Part shown: piece by piece, positions 16,220 through 24,391 of the stretch
How the letters are laid out: every line of letters starts with the position of its first letter
Numbering within the stretch: the stretch's first letter is position 1
DNA from: an uncultured Buttiauxella sp.
GTDB taxonomy: Bacteria > Pseudomonadota > Gammaproteobacteria > Enterobacterales > Enterobacteriaceae
Direction: 5' to 3'
Assembly (NCBI GenBank): GCA_946480445.1
Contig: CAMLJN010000025.1
Location: forward strand, 1-51,711
DNA length: 51,711 bases
Position numbers and translations under genes: made by a program
Notes under the pieces: model-generated
Database searches by the model: none
What the model saw: only the letters and a program-made list of their open reading frames with translations
What the model was told of the DNA's origin: nothing

Positions 16220-17995
16220 ATGGCTAAATACTCAGACGAATTAAAAGGCGTTGTCCGCGCTCTTTACCTGCGCCGCTACACGCCAAAAGAAATTGCATCA
16301 GAATTAAACCTGCCGAATGCGCGGATCGTTTACTACTGGGCAGAAAAATATAAATGGGCTGACCTGCTCAGTTTCGAAAGCACTGAGGAGGCAATTGAAC
16401 GCCGTTACCAGCTGTTAGCGGGACGCGACAATAAAACGGATCTGGATTTAAAGGAGATGGATTTGCTTATTGCTCACGCCACAAAGCTGCGTGCCCAGAG
16501 CAATAAACATAAAGAAAAGCTGGCCTTCAGCCAGGTGGAACGGCAAGCAGCTGCGCGAGGCGATAGCGAGGACGAACCACGCAGCAAACGCAAGTACAAG
16601 AAAAACGATATTTCGTCTCTTACCCAGGAGGATTTTGACACCTGGGCAGAGGAGCATCTTTTCGAATATCAGAAACACCTGCGCCGCAACATTGGCCAGC
16701 TGGTCAGGAACATCCTGAAAAGTCGCCAGATCGGTGCAACCTGGTACTTTGCGTTTGAAGCGTTCGAAAATGCGGTAATAACGGGCGATCCGCAAATCTT
16801 CCTGTCCGCGTCCAAAGCACAGGCTGAAGTGTTCCGGTCTTACATCGTCAACATTGCAGAACAGTATTTTGGCATCACGCTGACGGGGAACCCGATCCGC
16901 TTAAGCAACGGCGCAGAGCTGCGCTTCCTGTCTACCAACAAAAACACCGCCCAGTCATACAGTGGCCATCTTTACTGTGATGAATATTTTTGGGTGCCCA
17001 ACTTTGCAAAACTCAATGAAGTGGCCAGCGCGATGGCCACACATGACAAATGGCGTACCACCTACTTTTCCACGCCATCGGCCAAAACGCACCAAGCGTA
17101 TCCATTCTGGACGGGTGAAGAGTGGAAACAGGGCAGCAAGAAACGTGCGGCCATTACGTTTCCGCTGTTCGATGAAATGCGGGACGGTGGGCGGCTCTGC
17201 CCGGATGGCCAGTGGCGCTATGTCATCACCATGGAAGATGCCATTGCGGGTGGCTTCAATCTGGCCAACATCGAGAAGCTGCGCAACCGCTACAACACCG
17301 CCACGTTCGACATGCTTTATATGTGCGTGTTCGTGGACAGCAAGGATTCCGTTTTCAGCTTTTCCGACCTGGAAGCGTGCGGCGTGGAGGTGGACACCTG
17401 GCAGGATCACGACCCGGACGCAAAACGGCCGTTTGGGGACAGGCCAGTATGGGGAGGATTTGACCCGGCACGCAGCGGCGATTTGTCGTGTTTTGTGATT
17501 GTCGCCCCGCCGATGTTTGCCGTGGAAAAATTCCGCGTGCTGAAGGTGATTTATTGGAAGGGTATGAACTTCCGTCACCAGGCAAAGCAGATCGAAAAGC
17601 TGTTTGACCAGTACAACTTCACTTATCTGGGCGTGGACGTAACCGGGATCGGCCAGGGGGTGTTTGACAATATCCAGCACTTTGCCATGAAGGTTGTTGT
17701 TCCGATTCGCTACGACATGAACACCAAAAACCAGCTGGTACTGAAGGCCGCCGACGTGGTGGAAAGCCAGCGTATCGAGTGGGACAAAAACCTGAAGGAA
17801 ATCCCCGCCAGCTTTATGTCAGTACGGCGCACTACCACGCAGAGCGGTAACGCAATGACCTTTGTTGCAGACCGCAGCCAGGACACTGGCCACGCAGAGG
17901 CATTCTGGGCAATCACCCACGCCCTGCATAACGAACCACTCAACTATGAAAACAAACCAAAATCCCGCTGGGGTGTAAGGAAACAGGCAGCATGA
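16220..17995 (+). CDS. Terminase large/ATPase subunit (gpP-like, 591 aa)
   Basis: Packaging motor ATPase and nuclease. An N-terminal helix-turn-helix-like segment (KEIASELNLPNARIVYYWAEKYKW, seen at about residues 22-45) precedes the ATPase. The Walker A-like sequence is LKSRQIGATW at about 168-177 and Walker B is HLYCDEYFW near 251. The C-terminal nuclease has GGFDPARSGDLS and YLGVDVTGIGQGVFD. This is the P2 gpP arrangement and length. It starts the rightward operon and overlaps the portal gene by 4 bases. Confidence 0.94.
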   Translation: MAKYSDELKGVVRALYLRRYTPKEIASELNLPNARIVYYWAEKYKWADLLSFESTEEAIERRYQLLAGRDNKTDLDLKEMDLLIAHATKLRAQSNKHKEKLAFSQVERQAAARGDSEDEPRSKRKYKKNDISSLTQEDFDTWAEEHLFEYQKHLRRNIGQLVRNILKSRQIGATWYFAFEAFENAVITGDPQIFLSASKAQAEVFRSYIVNIAEQYFGITLTGNPIRLSNGAELRFLSTNKNTAQSYSGHLYCDEYFWVPNFAKLNEVASAMATHDKWRTTYFSTPSAKTHQAYPFWTGEEWKQGSKKRAAITFPLFDEMRDGGRLCPDGQWRYVITMEDAIAGGFNLANIEKLRNRYNTATFDMLYMCVFVDSKDSVFSFSDLEACGVEVDTWQDHDPDAKRPFGDRPVWGGFDPARSGDLSCFVIVAPPMFAVEKFRVLKVIYWKGMNFRHQAKQIEKLFDQYNFTYLGVDVTGIGQGVFDNIQHFAMKVVVPIRYDMNTKNQLVLKAADVVESQRIEWDKNLKEIPASFMSVRRTTTQSGNAMTFVADRSQDTGHAEAFWAITHALHNEPLNYENKPKSRWGVRKQAA

Positions 17996-19044
17996 GCAAA
18001 AAGAAACGTTTTGTGAAGCGCGAACAGCGCGGCGATAAGTCCAAAAAAATGAGCATTATCAGCTTTGGCAAACCAGAACCGGTACTGACTACCGGAACCG
18101 ATTACCGGGAAATCTGGTACGACAACGCCGCCGACCACTACACCCAGCCGATTGACCGTCTGGCGCTGGCGCAGCTTATCAACCTGAACGGCCAGCACGG
18201 CGGGATTATCCACGCCCGTAAAAACATGGTGACGGCGGACTATCAGGGCGGCGGCCTGACTTTCGACGAGCTGGAGGCCGCTGTTTTTGACTACCTGACG
18301 TTTGGTGATATCGCCGTGGCCAAAGTCCGTAACGGCTGGGGAGACGTGATCGGGCTTCAGCCGCTGCCGGGACTTTATCTCCGCCGACGAAAGGAGAGAG
18401 AAAACGCGGAGACTGTGCCAGGGGATTACGTGGTTTTACAGGAAGGAGAGCCGCTGGCGTTCCCGCCTGAAGATATCATTTTCATCAAGATGTACGACCC
18501 GCAGCAGCACATTTATGGTCTGCCGGATTACATCGGCGGCGTTCACTCTGCCCTGCTGAACAGTGAGGCGGTTATTTTTCGCCGTCGCTACTACCACAAC
18601 GGCGCACACACGGGCGGCATACTGTATACCCGTGACCCCAGCATGACGGACGAAATGGAGGAGGAGATTGAACAGCAGCTGCGGGACAGCAAGGGGATCG
18701 GCAACTTCTCCACCATCCTGGTGAACATCCCTGGCGGCGACGGCGACGCGATCAAGTTTATTGAGATGGGGGATATTTCGGCCAAAGATGAATTTGCGAG
18801 CGTGAAGAACATCAGCGCCCAGGACATACTGAACGCGCACCGCTTCCCGGCCGGGCTTGCGGGTATCGTTCCGCAGAATACTGCCGGACTGGGCGACCCG
18901 GAGAAGGTGGAACGCACTTACAAAAAGAATGAAGTGTTACCCATCCAGCGCCGCCTGGCGATGGCCATCAACAGCGATCCAGAAATTCCGCGCCACCTGC
19001 ATTTGAATTTTGCTGAAGAAACAACGGTGAAGGGTGCAGCATGA
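17992..19044 (+). CDS. Portal protein (gpQ-like, 350 aa)
   Basis: Head portal vertex of the P2 gpQ family. A basic N-terminal tail (SKKKRFVKREQRGDK) is followed by YDNAADHYTQPIDRLALAQLI and, at about residues 145-190, YVVLQEGEPLAFPPEDIIFIKMYDPQQ, PDYIGGVHSALLNSEAV. The C-terminal GLGDPEKVERTYKKNEVLPIQRR is typical. ATG overlaps the terminase stop (ATGA), and the next gene's frame opens at the portal stop in the same way. Confidence 0.94.
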   Translation: MSKKKRFVKREQRGDKSKKMSIISFGKPEPVLTTGTDYREIWYDNAADHYTQPIDRLALAQLINLNGQHGGIIHARKNMVTADYQGGGLTFDELEAAVFDYLTFGDIAVAKVRNGWGDVIGLQPLPGLYLRRRKERENAETVPGDYVVLQEGEPLAFPPEDIIFIKMYDPQQHIYGLPDYIGGVHSALLNSEAVIFRRRYYHNGAHTGGILYTRDPSMTDEMEEEIEQQLRDSKGIGNFSTILVNIPGGDGDAIKFIEMGDISAKDEFASVKNISAQDILNAHRFPAGLAGIVPQNTAGLGDPEKVERTYKKNEVLPIQRRLAMAINSDPEIPRHLHLNFAEETTVKGAA

Positions 19045-19094
19045 GTCAAAAAAGGCTAAAATCCAGGCATTATTTGACAGCCGGAGAATGGAAT

Positions 19095-19364
19095 ATGAGA
19101 GTCCTGAAAATTGAATGTCCGGAGTGCGGCTCTAAGGCTGTGATTCGCAAAACTAACCGGAAGCACCGCCAGATTGCAGATATTTACTGCGCCTGTGCTG
19201 ACGTGGAGTGTGGGCACACCTTTGTTATGAATTTGACGTTTTCCCACACCCTCAGCCCCAGCGCTAAAACAGGTGACGCTCTGGTGCAAACCTTGCTCAA
19301 AAGCCTGTCACCAGACCAAAAGCAAATGGCTCTGGATTTATTGAAGGCTGCGCCCGCTGCCTGA
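19095..19364 (+). CDS. Ogr/Delta-type late transcription activator (89 aa)
   Basis: Zinc-binding activator of P2-type late promoters. The protein opens MRVLKIECPECGSKA and has C-A-C-A-D-V-E-C-G-H-T-F at about 35-46, giving the four-Cys zinc site (CPEC and C-x-x-x-x-x-C) of the Ogr family. The frame extends to an ATG at 19041 that overlaps the portal stop; the ATG at 19095 is chosen because the fold begins there and GGAGAATGGAAT precedes it. Its target is probably the divergent late region at 16048-16219 and other late promoters. Confidence 0.88.
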   Translation: MRVLKIECPECGSKAVIRKTNRKHRQIADIYCACADVECGHTFVMNLTFSHTLSPSAKTGDALVQTLLKSLSPDQKQMALDLLKAAPAA

Positions 19365-19544
19365 AATGCCCCCGTTCTGGGGGTTTTTTATTTCCCCCCT
19401 GACCACGTTTCGCATCTCTTCAGCAATTTCACCAATCCAGGTTAAGGCAATAGACTTTTCCTTCGCGCTTATCTCACTTACATGGGCAATTTTTGCCAGT
19501 AATTCGATGCGCTCCAGCTTTGCTGATGCCTCTAAGATATCCAT
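19338..19544 (-). CDS. Small LexA-boxed gene, candidate antirepressor (68 aa)
   Basis: Unrecognised small protein encoded opposite the end of ogr. The ATG at 19544 has GGGAGGG 4 bases upstream; the frame further upstream is not used. The protein is mostly helical (LEASAKLERIELLAKIAHV, ALTWIGEIAEEMRNVV) with a Gly/Ser tail and no membrane segment. A near-perfect LexA box lies 22 bases before the start. In phage 186 the LexA-controlled gene tum, near the same genome position, makes an antirepressor that inactivates a CI like the one here; by context this is the best candidate for that job. Sequence similarity to Tum was not established. Confidence 0.7.
   Translation of the reverse strand: MDILEASAKLERIELLAKIAHVSEISAKEKSIALTWIGEIAEEMRNVVRGEIKNPQNGGISGSGRSLQ
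19369..19389 (+). terminator. Rho-independent terminator after ogr
   Basis: Arms CCCCC (19369-19373) and GGGGG (19379-19383) around GTTCT are followed by six T. It closes the terminase-portal-ogr operon and falls inside the coding sequence of the opposing 68-aa gene. Confidence 0.8.
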
Positions 19545-19566
19545 GCAGCCCTCCCATAAAACAAAA

Positions 19567-19588
19567 TACTGTATAACCATACAGTATA
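19567..19588 (-). promoter_or_regulatory. LexA box over the -10 of the candidate antirepressor gene
   Basis: The 20 bases at 19567-19586 read TACTGTATAACCATACAGTA, differing from the LexA consensus only in the central three bases and forming perfect arms ATACTGTAT/ATACAGTAT. On the minus strand a -10 like TATACT (19583-19588), with TTTCAC 16 bases before it, overlaps the box, so LexA should block initiation. Confidence 0.88.
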
Positions 19589-19665
19589 CCCAAACGCACA
19601 ATATGTGAAATGATAATTAGCGCAAATGAAAATTTACGCATTACTTATCACGCACTTACACACCA

Positions 19666-21690
19666 TTACTGCCAGCCTGGCCACTGTTCATCTTCCGGAT
19701 TGTTCCGTTTCTCCTGCAACCTTCCGCCCCTGTAAATCAGTGCTGAACGCCCAAATTTGAGACCTCCGCCCCGCTTCAGAATGTCGATTTCTTCATCCGT
19801 TCCGGCAAACCCTCTCTGGTTCAGTTCCAGTTTTAACCGTCTCCGGGTTCCCCCCTCCGTACAGTTATTGACAGAACTCCAAGGGGCGGCGCTGCCGCCA
19901 GAAAAACCCGCCTCCGCTGGCGCTTCGGCCAACTTCGCAACCTTCTGCCACTTAACCAGACGGGTGCAAACTTCGGAATCAGGGATCAAAGGCGAATAGA
20001 TACCCTGCACACGCTGAACATCTTCTGCGTACTCGTTACCCTGTTCAGTAATTTCATATGCCAGACGTACAACCAGATCGCGACGTGCAACCAGTGCGCC
20101 ACCCTGCAACTGGGTATAGGCCGCCCAGTCCCCGACATCAGCCGCCGCCAGCACCGCATCCATACGGCTGTCAGTCAGACGCTGATCGCCCAGGCGGCGC
20201 AACTCACGCCATACAGTCACAGGCGCACCACCAATTTGCTGAAACTGACGAATACGCCAGCGGGATGCCCAGGCCGATACGGATTTGGCCATATCGCGCA
20301 GGTTTTCCCCGGTTTCTTCATCCTGCTCGCCATCGAGCGCAAAGCCGTCGATATTTTTTGAGATGTATTTAGCGATATAGCCTGTTGCCGACCCTTTAGC
20401 GGGATCGATAGGCTCAACGTGAAAACGCGCTTTAAGCGCGTTAGGTGTCTGAAGCTCTTCTGAATCGGCAATCCTGGCGTGATAGCAAAGGATATCGCGT
20501 ACCGCCTCAACGTCATGCGGTTGCATAAACAGCAACATATGCCAGTGCGGTGTCCCGTCGTGGTGTGGTTCCACCACACGAAATCCAAAAACATGAATAC
20601 CGGCACGGGAGATCGCCGCGCGTGCTTTTGCCCAGACGTTGCATAAATAACGCTGCGTGTCCCGTGGGCTTAATCCGTTCCACTGAGACACAAAGCCGCC
20701 CTTACTGTGTACAGCGTGATAACGTGAAGGTGCAGTGATTGTGTAAAACTCGCCAGCCAGCCCCTGTTCATTGGCGATATCTTCAAACCCACGCATACGC
20801 ACCATCAGTTCACAGCGACGTATTGCCGGGTTAGCAACGCTGCGGTGTACCATGCTGTCCAGCGCAATGCGGTTGCCCTCTTCGTCTATCAGATCAAACT
20901 TTTTGAAGAACTCCAGATTACGTTTCTTCTGTTCAATCCATTCGCCCAAGGTTTTACGTGATACGTAGGCGCTGGCAGATTTCTGCACCTGGCCAACGGC
21001 GATGGCCAGATGTTCACGTTGCAGATCACGGGCACGCTTCAGGCGCTGATACCACCATTCCGGTGCCATGAGACGCAAAATACCGGACTCCGCTTTTCGG
21101 TTTTCCAGATGGCCATCATTGGCTTCATGTACTGCCCAGTAAGGCGGTTGATTGTTCAGCATGAGGGAAAGCGAAGAAAGGTTGCGGTAAGCCTCCAGCG
21201 TGCGCTGGCGCATTTCACGTTCGTCTTTTGGTTTGCCCTTCAGCGTGTCGGTGAAGTCATAAAACATCTGAGCCATCCAGCCAGAGACCTGGCCAGACAG
21301 CTTTTTGAGATCGGTACGGTCAAGCGACGGCAACCGCTGCAATGACTTTCCAAATGGGAGATCGATTACATCAGCGGCCAGCTGGTAACGCGCAGCCACT
21401 TTCCGCAGACGTGGCAATACATTCTCACCGATTGTTTTGCGCAGGAATGTATTGGCACGGCGGCGGCCGTCACGGCCAGCAAACAGCTTTTCGTAACGGT
21501 TGCCAAAATACCCGGCTAACCAGTCGGGTATCTCATGAAGGAACTGTGAACGCCATTCGTAGTCCTGTGGGTTTACCGCCCACAAACGGCGCTCTGTGAT
21601 CGTCGCATTCGCTGGCGTTCCGGGCGCAAAAGTATCACGCCGCCAGGCATCGACGGCGTGATGTTGGCCAGCAAGAGACAGATCAGCCAC
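19666..21690 (-). CDS. Replication initiator endonuclease (P2 gpA type, 674 aa)
   Basis: HUH endonuclease that nicks the phage origin for rolling-circle replication. The two-His metal motif is PHWHMLLFMQP at about residues 385-395, and the two-tyrosine motif is YIAKYISKNIDGFAL (Y-x-x-x-Y) at about 455, both as in P2 gpA. I prefer the GTG at 21690 (VADLSLAGQHH) because GGAAGAAG precedes it and it overlaps the stop of the membrane-protein gene; an ATG at 21714 is in frame but has no ribosome site. The origin is usually inside this gene in P2 relatives and was not located. Last gene of the early operon. Confidence 0.94.
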   Translation of the reverse strand: MADLSLAGQHHAVDAWRRDTFAPGTPANATITERRLWAVNPQDYEWRSQFLHEIPDWLAGYFGNRYEKLFAGRDGRRRANTFLRKTIGENVLPRLRKVAARYQLAADVIDLPFGKSLQRLPSLDRTDLKKLSGQVSGWMAQMFYDFTDTLKGKPKDEREMRQRTLEAYRNLSSLSLMLNNQPPYWAVHEANDGHLENRKAESGILRLMAPEWWYQRLKRARDLQREHLAIAVGQVQKSASAYVSRKTLGEWIEQKKRNLEFFKKFDLIDEEGNRIALDSMVHRSVANPAIRRCELMVRMRGFEDIANEQGLAGEFYTITAPSRYHAVHSKGGFVSQWNGLSPRDTQRYLCNVWAKARAAISRAGIHVFGFRVVEPHHDGTPHWHMLLFMQPHDVEAVRDILCYHARIADSEELQTPNALKARFHVEPIDPAKGSATGYIAKYISKNIDGFALDGEQDEETGENLRDMAKSVSAWASRWRIRQFQQIGGAPVTVWRELRRLGDQRLTDSRMDAVLAAADVGDWAAYTQLQGGALVARRDLVVRLAYEITEQGNEYAEDVQRVQGIYSPLIPDSEVCTRLVKWQKVAKLAEAPAEAGFSGGSAAPWSSVNNCTEGGTRRRLKLELNQRGFAGTDEEIDILKRGGGLKFGRSALIYRGGRLQEKRNNPEDEQWPGWQ

Positions 21691-21895
21691 GATTAACCCA
21701 CTTCTTCCAGGCATTAATCATGTAAGCAGCGGCACAAACCGCCACCAGTACAGGCCAGACGAGGGAAGAGATAGCGACCAAAATAAAGTCTGCATCATCT
21801 GAAGTCTCCGCGTCCCGGCGCTCTTCCCAGGAAAAGAAGATAAAAGCCGCAAATACCGTCAGCGCATACAGCCCGGTCATGGGTTCAGTCATCAT
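21683..21895 (-). CDS. Small membrane protein in the early operon (70 aa)
   Basis: Two hydrophobic segments are visible: LYALTVFAAFIFFSW (about residues 9-23) and ILVAISSLVWPVLVAVCAAAYMI (about 38-60), separated by an acidic loop ERRDAETSDDAD. It overlaps dam upstream by 4 bases and the replication gene downstream by 8 bases. I know no named family. Small early membrane proteins of temperate phages often affect superinfection or host physiology; nothing in the sequence decides this. Confidence 0.72.
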   Translation of the reverse strand: MMTEPMTGLYALTVFAAFIFFSWEERRDAETSDDADFILVAISSLVWPVLVAVCAAAYMINAWKKWVNRG

Positions 21896-22758
21896 TTCGC
21901 CACCACCCCAGCGCTGGAGGCTGTGGAAAGTGGTGATTTCAGAATCAGCTCTGCGGCAGATTTCTGGCTCGCAGCTGCGGCACCAACACTGCGGGGCGCT
22001 TTGACCTTCATCGCCTCAAACCCGGCGTAAAGGTAATGCACCATTTCCAGATCGCTGTTTGACGCAACAACACTCACGCCCTTTTCAGCAAGACGGCGCA
22101 GCTTTCTGGCCAGCCGCCCCTGATCAAGATGTGAAAAGCCGCTTTCAGTGTATGAGGTGAAATTTCCTGATTCCGTCAGGTATGGCGGATCGCAATAGAC
22201 CACATCCCCGGCACGAACCAGCGCAAGCGTTTCGGAGTAATGCGCGGTGATGAACGTTGCACGCTTCGCCTTTTCAGCAAATGCGCGGACTTCTTTTAGT
22301 GGGAAATAGTTTTTTTTGTACTTACCGAATGGGACATTGAACTGGCCACGGCGGTTGTAACGGCAAAGCCCGTTAAAGCCGTGACGGTTCAGGTACATGA
22401 AACGGGCAGCGGCTTCAACGCTTTCAGCCCCAAGTGCCTTGCCCGACAAATTGAACGCATCCCGGACGGCATAATAAAAAATAGCGCGGCTCTCCTGTTC
22501 ACCTAACGCCCCGGCAGAAAACAGGGTTTCAAGCTCCACAAGAAACGCGTCGGTATGGTAGGCCATCGCCTTATACAGATTGACTAAATCCGGGTTCAGA
22601 TCAGCGATCAGGTATTCGTCATAGTCCGTATTCATCATGACGGCGCAGGAACCCGCGAACGGCTCAACCAGACGCTTACCTTCCGGCAAGTGGCGACGCA
22701 GTTGCGGCATAAGGCGGACTTTACTGCCCACCCATTTAAGAGGAGTTTTGATAGTCAT
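21892..22758 (-). CDS. DNA adenine methylase (Dam family, 288 aa)
   Basis: N6-adenine methyltransferase. The SAM site LVEPFAGSCAV lies at about residues 31-41, after LKWVGSKVRLM, and the catalytic DPPY is at about 189 (VVYCDPPYLTESG), the order of the D12/Dam class. It most likely methylates GATC to match host marking or protect phage DNA; the target is not readable from sequence. The C-terminal ~20 residues are an Ala/Ser-rich tail beyond the core. It overlaps neighbours on both sides by 4 bases. Confidence 0.93.
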   Translation of the reverse strand: MTIKTPLKWVGSKVRLMPQLRRHLPEGKRLVEPFAGSCAVMMNTDYDEYLIADLNPDLVNLYKAMAYHTDAFLVELETLFSAGALGEQESRAIFYYAVRDAFNLSGKALGAESVEAAARFMYLNRHGFNGLCRYNRRGQFNVPFGKYKKNYFPLKEVRAFAEKAKRATFITAHYSETLALVRAGDVVYCDPPYLTESGNFTSYTESGFSHLDQGRLARKLRRLAEKGVSVVASNSDLEMVHYLYAGFEAMKVKAPRSVGAAAASQKSAAELILKSPLSTASSAGVVAK

Positions 22759-23078
22759 TTACCAGCCCCTTTCCACAGAATCGGTAGACGGTAAAGCTCC
22801 ACTACGCAATTAGGATCAGGTAGCCCCATTGCTCGGCGAGACTTGAAAATGTATGCACGTCCTTCCTCTTGCATTTCCTCCAGATCAACTTCATCTGCCC
22901 AGGCAGTGGGTTTAGAAGTCAGAACAGCCAGTGCAATTTCTAGCGCTTTCTTATTCAATTGCGCTTGCTGCGCGAGACAATCGGGCAGCGTTGGCGCTAT
23001 GTGAATACGTTCAAGCTTCTCCGCAACGTAATTAATCAACTGCTGTTTGGTGAATTGTTCACGATTACTCAGTTCCAT
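22755..23078 (-). CDS. Unrecognised early phage protein (107 aa)
   Basis: Soluble, helical and charged. The ATG at 23078 (MELSNREQFTKQQL) overlaps the DUF2732 stop by 10 bases; the frame upstream lacks a better start. It includes LPDCLAQQAQLNKKALEIALAVL and an acidic EVDLEEMQEEGRAYIF segment. I cannot name a family. It sits between DUF2732 and dam in the tightly packed early operon, so it is likely made early in lytic growth. Confidence 0.75.
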   Translation of the reverse strand: MELSNREQFTKQQLINYVAEKLERIHIAPTLPDCLAQQAQLNKKALEIALAVLTSKPTAWADEVDLEEMQEEGRAYIFKSRRAMGLPDPNCVVELYRLPILWKGAGK

Positions 23079-23302
23079 GCCGCACCGCCTTTGCTGCAAA
23101 TGGCCGCAGCTTCTTCACGAATCAGCTCTACGATTTCGGCAGCGCTTAAACCTTCGTTCGCAGCATACGCGGCCAGCTTATCCAGACGGGCAGAACACAG
23201 ATCGGCGGAGGCCGCTTTACCTTCCTCGGTAGCTTTTGCCAGCATTGCCAGCAGGTCAGTACCGGATTGGTTGACGGGTAAAAACATGCGTGTTGTTTGC
23301 AT
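23069..23302 (-). CDS. DUF2732 family protein (77 aa)
   Basis: Small early protein found in many P2-like phages. The pattern LLAMLAKATEEGKAASADLCSARLDKLAAYA followed by GLSAAEIVELIREEA (split here) is the DUF2732 layout. It is entirely helical with no membrane segment. The function is not known. A 66-base gap separates it from the upstream gene and it overlaps the next gene. Confidence 0.82.
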   Translation of the reverse strand: MQTTRMFLPVNQSGTDLLAMLAKATEEGKAASADLCSARLDKLAAYAANEGLSAAEIVELIREEAAAICSKGGAAWN

Positions 23303-23368
23303 TTTGGTTTCCTCAGGGCAAAAGAATCCCCGGCCACCGCAGGGATGGCCAAAAATTCAGGCAGTTAA

Positions 23369-23770
23369 TTAGTGGAAAGAGACGGTAACGGGCGCGGCTG
23401 AGTAGCTCGGCGCGGGTATCTGGTGCAGCTCGTAGGTATTGCGCCACCACTCCTGGATCAGCGCCTTAACTTCCCCAGCACCCAATGACCCGGCGATGTA
23501 ATACATGGAACGAATGCTGGCCAGCGCTTCAACCTGTTGGTACTGGCTTTCCGGTTCGCGGTAAACACAGCACCAGTACGCAACATTCACGGCCAGCCAG
23601 TGGCGTTTGTTTGTCATGTGCTCAGTGTCGTTAAAGAAAAACGGATGTAAGGCCACACGGCCATTTTTAACGGTGCTTTTCTCCAGAAAGAGGATGGCGT
23701 AATTGTGTGGAACTCCCCACGCAGCCAGCTCCTGTCCCAGTTCTTTGGCGTTTACAGAGATAATGGACAT
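23369..23770 (-). CDS. Unrecognised early phage protein (133 aa)
   Basis: Conserved-looking single-domain protein rich in aromatics: HNYAILFLEK, VALHPFFFND, HWLAVNVAYWCCVY. The ATG shares a base with the stop of the upstream gene (TAATG at 23768-23772), so translation is coupled. No catalytic pattern is clear; the two Cys and several His are not in a metal motif I know. Similar uncharacterised proteins are common before DUF2732 genes in P2-like prophages. Confidence 0.72.
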   Translation of the reverse strand: MSIISVNAKELGQELAAWGVPHNYAILFLEKSTVKNGRVALHPFFFNDTEHMTNKRHWLAVNVAYWCCVYREPESQYQQVEALASIRSMYYIAGSLGAGEVKALIQEWWRNTYELHQIPAPSYSAAPVTVSFH

Positions 23771-24198
23771 TAATGATTCTCCTGCTGTTGCATCTTATGA
23801 ACGATATGAGGCGCGATAATCATCTGCACGCCATTACTGCTGTGGATCGGATGTGCCTTTTTTACCTGGCGGTTAGCGCTGCGCTTTGAAAAATCGCTGT
23901 CGCTCAGACTCCCGAACCCTTCAAACGTCAGGCGCGCCCTGGATATGCCCTGGCGCAGCTGAATCATTGCCCGGTAGTCCAGGCGTTCGAATAACTCTGA
24001 CCAGTAGCATTTGCTCAGATGGGCTTTGAAAACGTCCATTCCGGAAGCAACTGCGGCCGCATGTAAAACAACCCCGCGCCATTCTGGTGTTAGTTTGTCC
24101 CACCATTCGGCGGCTTCGCTTTTCTCACTCCAGTATTTACGGCGGATATTTCCCAGCCACTTCAGGCCAATTTCCTGCTGCTTTTCGCTAATGGCCAT
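23770..24198 (-). CDS. Unrecognised early phage protein, possibly DUF5347-like (142 aa)
   Basis: The ATG at 24198 (MAISEKQQEIGLKWLGNIRRK) has AGGGGG 5 bases upstream and overlaps the fil-like gene by 11 bases; the longer upstream frame is discarded. The domain is helical: SEAAEWWDKLTPEWRGVVLHAA, then YWSELFERLDYRAMIQLRQGI. I think DUF5347 is likely but cannot confirm it. The C-terminal 40 residues look disordered. Its position in the CII-Fil early operon suggests a lytic-phase function. Confidence 0.7.
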   Translation of the reverse strand: MAISEKQQEIGLKWLGNIRRKYWSEKSEAAEWWDKLTPEWRGVVLHAAAVASGMDVFKAHLSKCYWSELFERLDYRAMIQLRQGISRARLTFEGFGSLSDSDFSKRSANRQVKKAHPIHSSNGVQMIIAPHIVHKMQQQENH

Positions 24199-24382
24199 AA
24201 CGCCCCCTGATAATCCCGAACAAACGAAACCACCATGGACGACGAGACGAACGGGCATTGAATTTGTACTGGTGGCCAGGGTTCCAGCGTTGGCCGTTTG
24301 GCAGTTCAAGCCAACCAGTTGACCCGCTTGCCAGTTGCATGGCCGGAGATTCTTTTTTCAGATAGGTAACGAACGCTTTCAT
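24188..24382 (-). CDS. Fil-like filamentation protein (DUF2724, 64 aa)
   Basis: Small basic protein with the pattern LASGSTGWLELPNGQRWNPGHQYKF, followed by an Arg/Trp-rich tail, seen in P2/186 Fil-family proteins. In phage 186 Fil blocks host division and causes filaments. It follows cII directly, as in 186. Evidence is the central GWLELPNGQRW motif and position; activity is inferred. Confidence 0.75.
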   Translation of the reverse strand: MKAFVTYLKKESPAMQLASGSTGWLELPNGQRWNPGHQYKFNARSSRRPWWFRLFGIIRGRYGH

Positions 24383-24391
24383 GGTTATCCC

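Noticed and set aside
19041-19364. Longer 107-aa form of the Ogr-like protein starting at the portal stop
   Set aside because: The extra 18 residues do not fit the family start, which begins just before the first CPEC; kept only as an alternative start.
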